DNA of 64,000 nt from Methanocellales archaeon (GCA_030610945.1 JAUWQV010000004.1:1-64000); one strand, 5' to 3'; positions 38,088-46,410 are shown, counted from the first letter of the stretch. Notes: generated by a model from the letters alone, not told the origin. Numbers and translations: made by a program.

Positions 38088-39533
38088 ATGATAGCGTATA
38101 TTTTAATTATCATTTTGATTTTGTTGATATCAGTTGTTGCTTGGAAATACAAACTGGCTGATTTATTGGCCAAGAAATTTGTTGAAAGTATTAAGAAAGG
38201 GGAGCCTGTAAGTACCAGCATTGACGATGTTTTTCCGCACTTTAGGAGTGTCGAGGATTATTCGCCACAGCCGGTTTCAGATGAAGTAATGAATGAACTC
38301 GCGCAAAATGGAAAGGTAACCCTAGGGCCTGGAGTTTATGATTTTTACCTACAGAGTTTCTGCCTCGATGTCGGAAGACACGGACCTTCTTCTGATTCGG
38401 CTTACTTGGTTGCCCCTTTAAAAGGAAAACGGAGCAGCATTGTAAGAAACATACTCAAAAATTCGACAGGACAACCTGACATTCCTCAACATAAGATTCA
38501 AACCCTAATCTGGGCCATTTCATCAGATATAAAATATGGGGAGATGTCTCGCGACCTCCAACTTGTAGCTGATCACTTGTTAGCAGAGGATGACTTAAGG
38601 TCTTTAGGAAAGAGTTTTTTGAACAAAATACCAAAACCAATCCGAGATCGACTTTTGAGAGAATTAAAGAAAAGATTGCCTAAGGAGATTCTTCATATTT
38701 TGGATGCTACTGATAATATAAAATGGAAAATAGCAGATGCTCGTACTACTTATGAAGAACTGGAAAGAATCGCTATACGCCTTGGGAAGGCACCAATTCC
38801 CAAGGATATGCAGAAAATCGAAGTTGGTGAGTGGTCGTTGGTTCAGGGGAGCGGATACTATTTTGTGCGTGTTTTTCCGAAGGGTTATAGTTGTTCAAGG
38901 GTACAAGTTTATGTTCCTGATAAAAAATCAATTCCAGAATCAGTAAGCGCTTCTGTGGATAAGGTTCATGATTTTTTTAGTGATTCGGAAAATGCTCGAA
39001 TATTAATGCTAGAAACAGCAGCTGCAGAAAGTTTAATGGGCACATATAAAGGCAAATGGAATCCTGTTGCTAAAGGTATTTGGCAAGTAGAACCAAACAC
39101 AGCTAAGGATAATTACGTAAACTATCTAAAATATAGAACACAACTGCTTGAAAGAATAAAAAAGGAATTGGGCATTGATATCGCCAAAGAACACAAGGAA
39201 GGCTGGAAAAATTTAGAAAACCCTATTATTAATGCTTTAATGGCTAGAATTAAATATGCTAGAATTGAATATAAAGGAGCTTCATATTCTATCCCTGACA
39301 CCCTACAGGGAAGAGCTGAATATTGGGCTACTTATTATAACGCTAAATATAGGAAAGGAACGGAAGATTGGAAAGGAAGGGTGAATCACTATTTGAAAAA
39401 TGGTAATCTTTTTACAATCACAATCAGCCAAGACACATTAAAAATAAATTTTAACCCGAATAACTACATAGCCGTACCTGTTAATCCAAATGAACAACGC
39501 TTAGGATTCCGGGAGATAAAATGTGGAGGGTAG
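38088..39533 (+). CDS. Membrane-anchored protein with lysozyme/transglycosylase-like domain
   Basis: A 481-residue protein whose N-terminus is one strong membrane helix (residues 3-20). The ATG at 38088 follows AGGAGG by about 10 bases. Residues about 305-340 (TAAAESLMG...GIWQVEPNTA) resemble the catalytic Glu region of lytic transglycosylase or phage lysozyme-like folds. An earlier stretch (LVAPLKGKRSSIVRNIL, then IPQHKIQTLIWAI) recalls a domain in large bacterial secreted proteins. Archaea of this group lack murein, so the target could be pseudomurein-free envelope sugars or bacteria. That is inference. AT-richer than its neighbours, so transfer is possible. Confidence 0.65.
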   Translation: MIAYILIIILILLISVVAWKYKLADLLAKKFVESIKKGEPVSTSIDDVFPHFRSVEDYSPQPVSDEVMNELAQNGKVTLGPGVYDFYLQSFCLDVGRHGPSSDSAYLVAPLKGKRSSIVRNILKNSTGQPDIPQHKIQTLIWAISSDIKYGEMSRDLQLVADHLLAEDDLRSLGKSFLNKIPKPIRDRLLRELKKRLPKEILHILDATDNIKWKIADARTTYEELERIAIRLGKAPIPKDMQKIEVGEWSLVQGSGYYFVRVFPKGYSCSRVQVYVPDKKSIPESVSASVDKVHDFFSDSENARILMLETAAAESLMGTYKGKWNPVAKGIWQVEPNTAKDNYVNYLKYRTQLLERIKKELGIDIAKEHKEGWKNLENPIINALMARIKYARIEYKGASYSIPDTLQGRAEYWATYYNAKYRKGTEDWKGRVNHYLKNGNLFTITISQDTLKINFNPNNYIAVPVNPNEQRLGFREIKCGG

Positions 39534-39568
39534 GAAAAAATTAACAGGGTTCGTACAGATTACCCCTA

Positions 39569-39603
39569 CTGCCAACACGGATATACGAATATCCGTCAGG
39601 CAG
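39569..39603 (+). other. Strong intergenic stem-loop
   Basis: CTGCC/GGCAG arms enclose a perfect 8-pair stem ACGGATAT/ATATCCGT with an ACGA loop. It lies 36 bases after the lysozyme-like gene and before the Yip1 promoter. No T-run follows directly, so it may be a processing site or an element end rather than a simple terminator. Confidence 0.6.
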
Positions 39604-39628
39604 GGAGAACCCGTGACGCGTATAGATG

Positions 39629-39669
39629 ATATATAAGAGGTAAGTAAAGGTAATATAAAAAAAAGGTGA
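39629..39669 (+). promoter_or_regulatory. TATA box and ribosome site of the Yip1/ABC operon
   Basis: GATATATAAG at 39629-39638 is the TATA element. AGGTGA at 39664-39669 is the ribosome site 4 bases before the ATG. Confidence 0.6.
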
Positions 39670-39673
39670 AAAT

Positions 39674-40294
39674 ATGGAAAGAGTGTTGTTCAATCCCGAT
39701 TGGTTTTTTGGTGAAAAGTCAGAAGGAAAAGTCAGTTTGAAGATGCCGTTCCTGATAGTGCTGATAAACGGCATATTCGCTGTAGCATCAAGCATATTGA
39801 TAATGAATAAGGTTGTGGCATCGCTTCCACCAGATCTCGCTCCATTTATGGTTACTGGTGCCGCAATTGGCGCTGTCGGTGGTCTGATCGGCATGTTCTT
39901 GTATTGGTTGATATTAGCAGGAGTGTTCTACCTGATTTCGTGCCTGTTCGATTCGGAGGGGTCTTTCAAAAGAACGTTTGAATTCGTTGGCTATGGATTT
40001 TTGCCGATGATCTTCAGCTCTTTCGTTGCTTTGCTGGTGTTGTATAGCATACTGCCTTCAATAGTGTTCTCATTAGAAGATCCGCAATGGATGCAAATGA
40101 TGGTAAATAATCCATTTTCGTTAATGTCTCAGATAATCGGAATCTTCTGCGTCCTGTGGAGCGGATACATCTGGATTTTCGCAGTTAAAAATGCAAGAAA
40201 AATGACCACCAAGAACGCATCGATAGTCGTGGGAGTTCCTGTTGGCTTATATGTTCTATACACGATTTACAACTTCGTGAGCATGGCACTATGA
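39674..40294 (+). CDS. Yip1-domain membrane protein
   Basis: A 206-residue protein with about five membrane helices and the Yip1 pattern (FNPDWFF at the start, LFDSEGSFKRTFEFVGYGFLPMI in the middle). It overlaps the ABC ATPase gene by four bases. In methanogen-related archaea, Yip1 proteins commonly lead operons with a MacB-like exporter and a surface-domain protein, as here. Its exact job is unknown. Confidence 0.85.
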   Translation: MERVLFNPDWFFGEKSEGKVSLKMPFLIVLINGIFAVASSILIMNKVVASLPPDLAPFMVTGAAIGAVGGLIGMFLYWLILAGVFYLISCLFDSEGSFKRTFEFVGYGFLPMIFSSFVALLVLYSILPSIVFSLEDPQWMQMMVNNPFSLMSQIIGIFCVLWSGYIWIFAVKNARKMTTKNASIVVGVPVGLYVLYTIYNFVSMAL

Positions 40295-40977
40295 CAACCA
40301 TCGTGGATGTGGTCAATGTCGATAAGACGTACCGTATGGGGACTGTTGACGTGCCGGCATTGAGAGATGTGAATATCACAATAAATGATGGTGATTTCAT
40401 CTCGATAATGGGGCCGTCCGGCTCTGGAAAATCGACGCTGATGAATCTGATCGGGTGCCTAGATCGCCCAACAAGCGGCGATATCATCATCGGGGGCCGA
40501 AATGTCAACAAATTATCAGACAACGAGCTCGCACATTTAAGAGGGAAAGAAGTTGGATTTGTTTTTCAAACGTTCAATCTAATCCATAGGATGGATGCAC
40601 TTAGAAATGTTGAGTTGCCCATGATATATCAAGAGCTATCACGTGATGAACGTAAGGCGAAGGCAAAGAAACTGCTAATAGACGTAGGTCTCGGTGATAG
40701 GATGCATCACAAACCCATGGAACTATCTGGCGGAGAGCGTCAGAGGATTGCCATAGCGAGGGCACTGGCCAATGGTCCGACAATTCTTCTGGCGGACGAA
40801 CCCACTGGGAACCTTGATACTAAGACCGGTGCAGAGATACTGAGTTTATTCAAGAAGCTAAACGATGACGGGCGAACGATTATAACGATCACACACGACC
40901 CCGAGATTGCAGGATACAGCGAAAGAATCATAAGACTAAAAGACGGAAGAATCGTAGGAGGAAAGGATGAAAACTAG
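40291..40977 (+). CDS. MacB/LolD-type ABC transporter ATPase
   Basis: A 228-residue ATPase with Walker A GPSGSGKST (about 37-45), signature LSGGERQRIAIARAL, Walker B ILLADEPTGNLD and the switch ITHDPEIAG. It should power the FtsX-like permease encoded 1.1 kb downstream. It overlaps both adjacent genes. Such transporters usually move envelope substrates or act mechanically rather than importing nutrients. Confidence 0.95.
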   Translation: MTTIVDVVNVDKTYRMGTVDVPALRDVNITINDGDFISIMGPSGSGKSTLMNLIGCLDRPTSGDIIIGGRNVNKLSDNELAHLRGKEVGFVFQTFNLIHRMDALRNVELPMIYQELSRDERKAKAKKLLIDVGLGDRMHHKPMELSGGERQRIAIARALANGPTILLADEPTGNLDTKTGAEILSLFKKLNDDGRTIITITHDPEIAGYSERIIRLKDGRIVGGKDEN

Positions 40978-42103
40978 ATTGTTATGTATTTTGTTTGTAG
41001 GGATGCTCCTCATACCAGCGATTGTGGGTGCGGCAGACAGCCCCACAGTCATGGTTACAGATTACCAAGTCTCCCCAGAAGTGTTGATGCCCAGAGACGT
41101 CGGAACGGTCACGGTGACTATCAAAAATTCGGCATCTGACACCAGTGCAAATATTCAACAGGCTTATTTATTCACTCCCGAGCTGGAGGCGATAAGCGTA
41201 AGCTATGACCGCGTAGGACTGCTTGGACCAGGCGAAAGTGTAGACCTGACATTTGTATTTAGAGCCCCTCACAAGGAAGACACATATTTCCCAGAAGTTT
41301 GGATTGACGTCTCCGGTTCGCAGGGCGTTAGATATCCGATTCCTATCAGAGTCGACAGTTCCAGCGTTATCCTGGCGCTGGATGTTCCATCAACGATTCC
41401 ATGGGGAAGTGCAACTGAAATCGAATTGAACGTCGCAAATGCGAGACCGAATACGATTAACAGCGTACGTATCATCCCGAGAGCGGATGGAATTGAATTC
41501 AGTCCCAACGAGATCTTCATCGGCACGATGGAGCCAGATGAGACAAGAACCATTAACTTCACCTTAAATCCCATCTCCCCTGGTGCAAAGGACGTCTCTT
41601 TTGGATTAACCTACAAAAATGGTGGCAACCTACATTCTGAGAACTTAGTATCCTCCGTGAATGTGGGGGATAGTTCAGATGTCAGGGTGATAGTAGTTGA
41701 TGCACCAACCTCAATTTCAAAAGGCATAGCAGCATCGATCGTTTTAGATGTCGTCAATGTGGGATCGAACGATGTAACAGGTGTCAGCGTCATTCCGATC
41801 TCGGATGATGTCGACTTTAAACCCACAGAATACTACATAGGCACCCTGGGTTCCGGCGAGATGTTCACGATTCAGTTTGACCTTACTTCAAAAGATGTCA
41901 AAACCAGCGCAGATATTTCCTTTAAAGCGATCTACAAAGTCGGTAGCACGTGGTACGAGTCGGGGTTGAAAACGTTAACAATAGATACGTATTCACCACA
42001 ATCCTCTTCGTCTTCACCATATCCTGCGATCATCGGCATCATGACGATTTTCGTCGTCATCGCGGGGGCGTATTACCTTTATATGAAACGCAAGAGGGTC
42101 TGA
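40967..42103 (+). CDS. Secreted CARDB/S-layer-like protein with C-terminal anchor
   Basis: A 378-residue protein with a signal peptide (residues 1-22), three repeated beta-sandwich domains of the COG1361/NEW3 sort, and a C-terminal membrane helix (about 350-370) followed by KRKRV. The repeats share FSPNEIFIGTMEPDETRTINF and FKPTEYYIGTLGSGEMFTIQF. It probably acts as the extracellular partner of the ABC exporter, comparable to the adaptor in MacAB. Confidence 0.88.
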   Translation: MKTRLLCILFVGMLLIPAIVGAADSPTVMVTDYQVSPEVLMPRDVGTVTVTIKNSASDTSANIQQAYLFTPELEAISVSYDRVGLLGPGESVDLTFVFRAPHKEDTYFPEVWIDVSGSQGVRYPIPIRVDSSSVILALDVPSTIPWGSATEIELNVANARPNTINSVRIIPRADGIEFSPNEIFIGTMEPDETRTINFTLNPISPGAKDVSFGLTYKNGGNLHSENLVSSVNVGDSSDVRVIVVDAPTSISKGIAASIVLDVVNVGSNDVTGVSVIPISDDVDFKPTEYYIGTLGSGEMFTIQFDLTSKDVKTSADISFKAIYKVGSTWYESGLKTLTIDTYSPQSSSSSPYPAIIGIMTIFVVIAGAYYLYMKRKRV

Positions 42104-42106
42104 ACG

Positions 42107-43306
42107 GTGAAGCTGCCAGATGTTCTAGAGTACGTCATTCTGGACTACTCCAGCAGCAAGTTCAAAACGACGCTATCCAGCCTGGGCATCATCATCGGAG
42201 TTCTAGCAATAGTGGTGATGCTATCTGTGGGCGAGGGATTGCAGGCAGGCGTTTCTGGTGCATTCGGCGAGCTAGAATTAGACACCATAATCGTCATGCC
42301 CGGTGGTCAAATGGCCCATACTCAGAGGCAAGCAGTAAAGGCGCCGGCCAAGCTAACTGATAGGGACATAAACATAATAGAGAGTACCGCAGGCGTTAGG
42401 TCTGCAGCACCCAGAAATCAACTGTACGCTTCCATACAATACAGGGACAGGGGCAGCGGTGCAAGCATTGTCTCCATCTCGCCCACCAAAGAAGCCGTTC
42501 TCGCGGATTCGATAGAGAGTGGACGGTTTTTAATGAAGTCGGATGTGTATAGTGTTGTAGTCGGGCACGATGTAGCAGAGATTGCATTCGATGCAAAACT
42601 TCATCCCGGAATGCACTTAACATTATCCGAGGAATCGGGCAAAAAACAAGAATATACCATCGTTGGAATTCTGGAAGAACAGGGTCCAGGCTCGTTATTT
42701 GGAGACCCTGACAATCAGCTCTTCGTTACCCACGCAGGATTGCGAGGTTTGGCGGATTATGATTCATACTCACAGATTTTGGTAAAAGCGAACAGTGTTG
42801 AAAATGTGGAAGAGATCGCAAACAGTGTCGATAAAGCATTAAGTCGCATTCACAGGAACGAGGCATACACAATCCTAACTCTGAAATCCTTTTCCGAGGC
42901 CATCAGTGGTGTCTTTACGATGATCAAGTACACGCTAGCAGGAATTGGAGCGATTTCCCTCCTCGTAGGAGGGATTGGTATCGCCAACGTCATGATGCTA
43001 ACGGTGAAGGATAGGGTGAGAGAAATAGGCGTTATGAAGGCAGTAGGTGCCACTAGGACGGATGTGCGGCTAACATTCCTGCTCGAGTCAAGTTTACTTG
43101 GATTGGTAAGTGGAGTAATCGGCATCGCCTTAGGGGCGGGGATATCCCTTTTGATCGGACAGTTGGGAGACTTTCCGATAATGGTTACGTGGAGCACACT
43201 CCTATTGGGGCTCGCATTTGGTGTGTTAACCACAACCATCGCTGGCGTATATCCGGCAAATCAAGCATCCAAGCTGGATCCCATCGAGGCTTTAGGATAT
43301 GAATAA
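42107..43306 (+). CDS. MacB/FtsX-family ABC permease
   Basis: A 399-residue permease starting at GTG, 3 bases after the previous stop. One N-terminal membrane helix (about 22-42) is followed by a large extracellular MacB core domain (about 50-270), then three helices including MMLTVKDRVREIGVMKAVGAT, the FtsX signature. With the ATPase and the anchored beta protein it makes a complete exporter or mechanotransducer. Confidence 0.94.
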   Translation: MKLPDVLEYVILDYSSSKFKTTLSSLGIIIGVLAIVVMLSVGEGLQAGVSGAFGELELDTIIVMPGGQMAHTQRQAVKAPAKLTDRDINIIESTAGVRSAAPRNQLYASIQYRDRGSGASIVSISPTKEAVLADSIESGRFLMKSDVYSVVVGHDVAEIAFDAKLHPGMHLTLSEESGKKQEYTIVGILEEQGPGSLFGDPDNQLFVTHAGLRGLADYDSYSQILVKANSVENVEEIANSVDKALSRIHRNEAYTILTLKSFSEAISGVFTMIKYTLAGIGAISLLVGGIGIANVMMLTVKDRVREIGVMKAVGATRTDVRLTFLLESSLLGLVSGVIGIALGAGISLLIGQLGDFPIMVTWSTLLLGLAFGVLTTTIAGVYPANQASKLDPIEALGYE

Positions 43307-43356
43307 GTCAAGATAGTAAGGATGGCGCTCTTGTGATGGATCGACGCAGCCAACAG

Positions 43357-43470
43357 TCACTCCTCGCGCAACGCTTCGAACTTTTTCAAGATATTTTCAT
43401 CCGGCACTTTGCCGATCTTCCCGAGAATATCTTCCAGCCGTTTTAACTTCCGTTTTTCTATCATGCGCAT
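43357..43470 (-). CDS. 37-residue charged helical mini-protein
   Basis: A short open frame encoding MRMIEKRKLKRLEDILGKI followed by GKVPDENILKKFEALREE. A TATA box (TTTATATATA at 43501-43510 on this strand) lies 31-40 bases before the ATG. The charge pattern suggests one amphipathic helix pair. It could be a stand-alone small protein or the remnant of an antitoxin. It was found by reading the sequence directly. Confidence 0.45.
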   Translation of the reverse strand: MRMIEKRKLKRLEDILGKIGKVPDENILKKFEALREE

Positions 43471-43500
43471 CTAAATTTTGTATTCCGTTCATTGTGTTAA

Positions 43501-43510
43501 TATATATAAA
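43501..43510. promoter_or_regulatory. Bidirectional TATA-rich promoter
   Basis: TATATATAAA and flanking ATATTTATCC read as a TATA box on both strands. It could serve the minus-strand mini-gene at 43470 and a plus-strand transcript through the hairpin-rich stretch that follows. Confidence 0.5.
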
Positions 43511-43529
43511 TATTTATCCATACCCATCT

Positions 43530-43746
43530 TGATAAGTGGCTCTTAGACCGCTCGCGCCTACCTGCGAAGGTAACAACCGTCTCGGTTATGCCAAATCAAG
43601 GCCGCGACCCTTCGGGCACGCAACCATGATAAGGCATACCAGCGCTCCCTCCAAAGCATCTTATTCCAGGGAACCCAGCGCCGCGCTGATAGAATCAAGC
43701 GGAGCGCGGCGCAAGATAGCTGCGTTACTAAAAATTGGAGGTTAAA
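43530..43746 (+). other. Hairpin-rich untranslated stretch or RNA
   Basis: This GC-richer segment between a TATA region and the next gene has several hairpins: AACCG/CGGTT (43575-43587), TATGCC pairing GGCATA (43588 region with 43633 region), a CC-UUCG-GG loop near 43608, and a perfect 10-pair stem GCGCCGCGCT/AGCGCGGCGC (43678-43687 with 43703-43712). A 69-codon frame from GTG 43536 crosses it but looks non-coding. It may be a long structured leader of the next gene or a separate RNA. Confidence 0.5.
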
Positions 43747-44301
43747 ATGAAATTAAAATCAGGTACGTATCAGGTAAAGAAGAAGACCAGTCAAGACAGG
43801 AAGCGCGAAGCGCAAGACGCTGATGTCGCAGGACATCGAGCTGGCATATCAGCGCTGGAAGGATTTGAAGTGGAGGGGCTCAAAATGAGCGGACAAGACC
43901 CCTCTGTGAAACCTTCCCACATTCATGTTGAGCCATCAAACTCAGCGCAGAATGACCTAAATTCTATGCCTGAATCGAACCCCCTGAGCCGTTGCCAAAC
44001 AATCTCCAAAGAGATTTTTGAACAATTATTGCCCTGGCAGCAGCAACTCATCATTCTCAGCGGTCAGGCGCACCTCGAGACACGGGACGAGGAACTCGCT
44101 AAAGGCTTCGAGTTTACTGTCATGAAGATGGCCGAGCTCGTTGGCGATATGGAGAGGAAGATCGAAAACATGCACAAAATCATGGAATCCAGCATCGCCC
44201 AGCAGTCGGTGATTAACAATCTCATCCTCATGATCGCAAATGTCCAGCAACAGATCAATGAGGTCAGGGAGGTTCTCAAAGCAAAGAAGGAGGACGAATG
44301 A
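43747..44301 (+). CDS. Unknown protein with C-terminal coiled coil
   Basis: A 184-residue protein. The ATG at 43747 lies 4 bases after GGAGGT. The N-terminal half is basic and low in complexity. Residues about 90-180 are strongly helical, with heptad-like spacing (FEFTVMKMAELVGDMERKIENM, then NLILMIANVQQQINEVREVL). No family is recognised. A 38-base piece of its 3' end recurs at 46373-46410. Confidence 0.6.
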   Translation: MKLKSGTYQVKKKTSQDRKREAQDADVAGHRAGISALEGFEVEGLKMSGQDPSVKPSHIHVEPSNSAQNDLNSMPESNPLSRCQTISKEIFEQLLPWQQQLIILSGQAHLETRDEELAKGFEFTVMKMAELVGDMERKIENMHKIMESSIAQQSVINNLILMIANVQQQINEVREVLKAKKEDE

Positions 44302-44442
44302 CGTTCTTCTGCGCTTCTCGCTAAAGAAAGGGCACAGGAAAGAGCACCGCTGTAAGTATTTGATCGTATATCCGGATCTGAGTCAATGCTAAAATCAGAC
44401 CATAGTGGGATTGAAATGTTTTTATGGCGGTTCATTAAAAAG

Positions 44443-44497
44443 TGCAGGGGCGGGGATTTGAACTCGCCAGCGCGCGCGTCTAAGCGCAAATCCTCTT
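44443..44497 (-). pseudogene. Type II tRNA 3' fragment, possible integration scar
   Basis: Read on the minus strand, the end GTTCAAATCCCCGCCCCTGCA looks like a T-loop, T-stem and acceptor 3' strand with discriminator A, followed by a T5 run. Upstream is a GCGC/GCGC hairpin like the long variable arm of tRNA(Leu/Ser). No matching GCAGGGG 5' half occurs upstream, and the 5' strand of the T-stem does not pair well. So it is a fragment, as left by elements that integrate into tRNA genes. Confidence 0.4.
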
Positions 44498-44515
44498 GAT
44501 GTGGATACTCTTGAT

Positions 44516-44848
44516 TCAACATGATATTTTTCTCCAGCGCGTGCTCTTTTCAACTGCCGAATCGTCTTCAGGACCGACGTGGTAATCTTTCGGATCACCG
44601 CGTATGTAGAATTTTCTTTTCGGGTTTTTCTTGCATCTTTGTTGTTTAACTACGAAGTTTCTCTCTCTCAGTGTTTCTAACTCTTTTTCCATCACTTTGA
44701 ATGCTTTGGAAAAATCTTGTCCTACAAACCCGGCCTTCCTGAATAAACTATAGAAATTTCTTACAACTGTTTCAGTTGGATAATCAAGGCATCCTGAGAA
44801 CAAACTGTAAGTATGTCGATATAGAATGTCGAAATGGTCCTTTTCCAA
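44516..44848 (-). CDS. Hypothetical basic protein, possibly winged helix
   Basis: A 110-residue frame starting at TTG without a visible ribosome site. The composition is protein-like: VVRNFYSLFRKAGFVGQDF, then MEKELETLRERNFVV and a basic end. It may be a small winged-helix domain. It starts just after a terminator-like hairpin that ends the slipin gene, so it may be a truncated gene rather than an intact one. Confidence 0.4.
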   Translation of the reverse strand: MEKDHFDILYRHTYSLFSGCLDYPTETVVRNFYSLFRKAGFVGQDFSKAFKVMEKELETLRERNFVVKQQRCKKNPKRKFYIRGDPKDYHVGPEDDSAVEKSTRWRKISC

Positions 44849-44861
44849 GCAAGCGTAGTGA

Positions 44862-44895
44862 TAAAAAAAGGAGGGGGTTGTTAAAAAATCCCCCT
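44862..44895 (-). terminator. Terminator-like hairpin after slipin gene
   Basis: On the minus strand AGGGGG (44895-44890) pairs with CCCCCT (44877-44872), followed by a run of seven T. It lies 8 bases after the slipin stop. Confidence 0.65.
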
Positions 44896-44902
44896 AATGT
44901 GA

Positions 44903-45694
44903 TTATTTTTTGCTTGTCTTGTTCTCTTGTTGTAGGTGTGCTTGCCCCAATGCTGCCAATGCCAATGTTTGCCCTTTTCCAATGTCTGAGGGTATGACTA
45001 TCATCAGGGAGTTCTGCTCTGACCCTATCTCTTGCCATGTCTGTAGTTGCCTAAGCAATATGGAATGAGGGCTTTTTGCCAACTCTTCTGATGCTTGCCT
45101 GAATTTCTTTGATGCCTCGAATTCTCCGCTTGCCTTTGTTATTCTTGCTCGCTTTTCTCTGATTGCCTCTGCTTCCTTGGCCATCGCCCTTTCGAGTTCT
45201 TTGGGAATCTGCACGTCTTTGATTTCTACATTTTCTATCTTTATGCCCCATCTGTCTGTGTCTTTGTCAAGTCGTGTTTTTATGGCCTCTCCAACCTTGT
45301 CTTTTTGGGTTAGCAGTATGTCCAATGTAGATTTGCCTACAACATCCCTTAGCGTTGTTTGTGCCAATTTCACTGATGCGTCTTCCCAGTCCTCAACGTT
45401 GAGGATTGCTTTCTCTGTGTCTGTGATTTTATAGAATACAACTGCATCGACTTCTACCGTCACAGAGTCGCTTGTTATGATTGCTTGTGGTGGAACATCC
45501 ATGACCTGCGTTCTAGTGTCTACGCAGTATACCGCTTCAATTACCGGGATGATGAAGTACAGCCCTTTGTCTTGTAGCCTATGGAATCTGCCAAGCCTTA
45601 GAATCACCGATTTTTCCCAGTCTTTGTTCATCCTGATGGCGAGTGGTACTACGCAAATTATCGAGATTAAGAGCATCGCTATCAATGTTATCAA
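44903..45694 (-). CDS. SPFH-domain protein (slipin/stomatin-like)
   Basis: A 263-residue protein with one N-terminal membrane helix (1-20), then the SPFH/band-7 domain (about 25-200: VPPQAIITSDSVTVEVDAVVFYKI) and a helical, Ala/Glu-rich tail. Slipins oligomerise at the membrane and are often paired with NfeD proteases. Here the partner, overlapping by four bases, is a different secreted protein. No NfeD gene is near. Confidence 0.9.
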   Translation of the reverse strand: MITLIAMLLISIICVVPLAIRMNKDWEKSVILRLGRFHRLQDKGLYFIIPVIEAVYCVDTRTQVMDVPPQAIITSDSVTVEVDAVVFYKITDTEKAILNVEDWEDASVKLAQTTLRDVVGKSTLDILLTQKDKVGEAIKTRLDKDTDRWGIKIENVEIKDVQIPKELERAMAKEAEAIREKRARITKASGEFEASKKFRQASEELAKSPHSILLRQLQTWQEIGSEQNSLMIVIPSDIGKGQTLALAALGQAHLQQENKTSKK

Positions 45695-46098
45695 ATTTTG
45701 TCACCTCCTTTGTAATTAATAATTTGAAGCCACGTCTGGTAGCGTGGGACGGTTTTATAGTAAGTTCTTTCGATTTGAATCGTGCCGTTGTATAATGGCT
45801 TGTGTTCATCAGTCCATCTTCCTAGCTGCAGATCAGTAGTCACATTATAGCGAGTTCGAGTCTTATTTGTGGTATCATTTATATCGTACTGAACCTTGTT
45901 AAAATGTTCGGTACACCAAAAAACGATTGTTGCTCCTCCATCCATTTTTTGTGAAATTGGCGGTAGAGAGTAATCTGTCACATTTACAATAGTGGTTATG
46001 GGCAAATCTCCAGTAGTATCGATTTCCACACCTTGTATCGCATATACCGTGAATGCGACTAAAAGGGAGAGGATGATTGTGATCGTGATAATTCCCAC
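45691..46098 (-). CDS. Secreted or anchored protein upstream of slipin
   Basis: A 135-residue protein starting at GTG. Residues about 3-22 form a signal or anchor helix. The rest is extracellular, with several NxS/T sequons (IVNVTDYS, DINDTTNKTRTRYNVT, LYNGTIQ) and little helix. It overlaps the slipin gene by four bases, so the pair is co-made. I do not recognise it. Confidence 0.65.
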   Translation of the reverse strand: MGIITITIILSLLVAFTVYAIQGVEIDTTGDLPITTIVNVTDYSLPPISQKMDGGATIVFWCTEHFNKVQYDINDTTNKTRTRYNVTTDLQLGRWTDEHKPLYNGTIQIERTYYKTVPRYQTWLQIINYKGGDKI

Positions 46099-46350
46099 GA
46101 CTCATGATGATTCATGTCTTTTACATGCTCTCCATCATGCACCCATTCGTATCTCTTTGGCTTGCTCAAGCTAATATAATGACCGCCAGCACTGCTACAA
46201 TAAACATCTTGTGTTGCTATGCGGTTTCGTGCAGTCGTAAACGTGAGTGCTATTACGCTGATGTTTGATGCCTTTAAGACGTTTTCATATTTTGCAACGT
46301 TTCCGACCTGTTACGACCACTAATGATGCCAGATCATCTTTTACATTCAT
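46059..46350 (-). pseudogene. Frameshifted gene remnant
   Basis: Two minus-strand frames together look like one protein. The first starts at ATG 46350 (MNVKDDLASLVVVTG) and soon stops. The second, shifted frame starts after its own stop and continues without a usable start codon (NVAKYENVLKASNISVIAL, later GGHYISLSKPKRYEW) to TAG at 46059-46061. A single frameshift near 46305 would join them. The family is unknown. It overlaps the start of the secreted protein gene. Confidence 0.4.
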
Positions 46351-46372
46351 ATTCGACAGTCATTTAGGCCAC

Positions 46373-46410
46373 ATCCTCATGATCGCAAATGTCCAGCAGC
46401 GGATCAATGA
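46373..46410 (+). repeat. Partial copy of the coiled-coil gene 3' end
   Basis: Thirty-eight bases match 44224-44261, inside the gene at 43747-44301, with two differences. The match stops abruptly on both sides. It indicates a past duplication or recombination inside the island. Confidence 0.8.

Noticed and set aside
39541-39894. 117-codon minus-strand frame over the Yip1 gene start
   Set aside because: It is the reverse-strand shadow of a well-supported membrane protein gene and its promoter.
43536-43745. 69-codon plus-strand frame from GTG
   Set aside because: It crosses strong hairpins, has a low-complexity basic composition and no ribosome site, so an untranslated RNA is more likely.
44443-44540. 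Complete tRNA gene on the minus strand
   Set aside because: No acceptor 5' strand (GCAGGGG) or D-arm is found upstream, and the T-stem pairs badly, so only a fragment is claimed.
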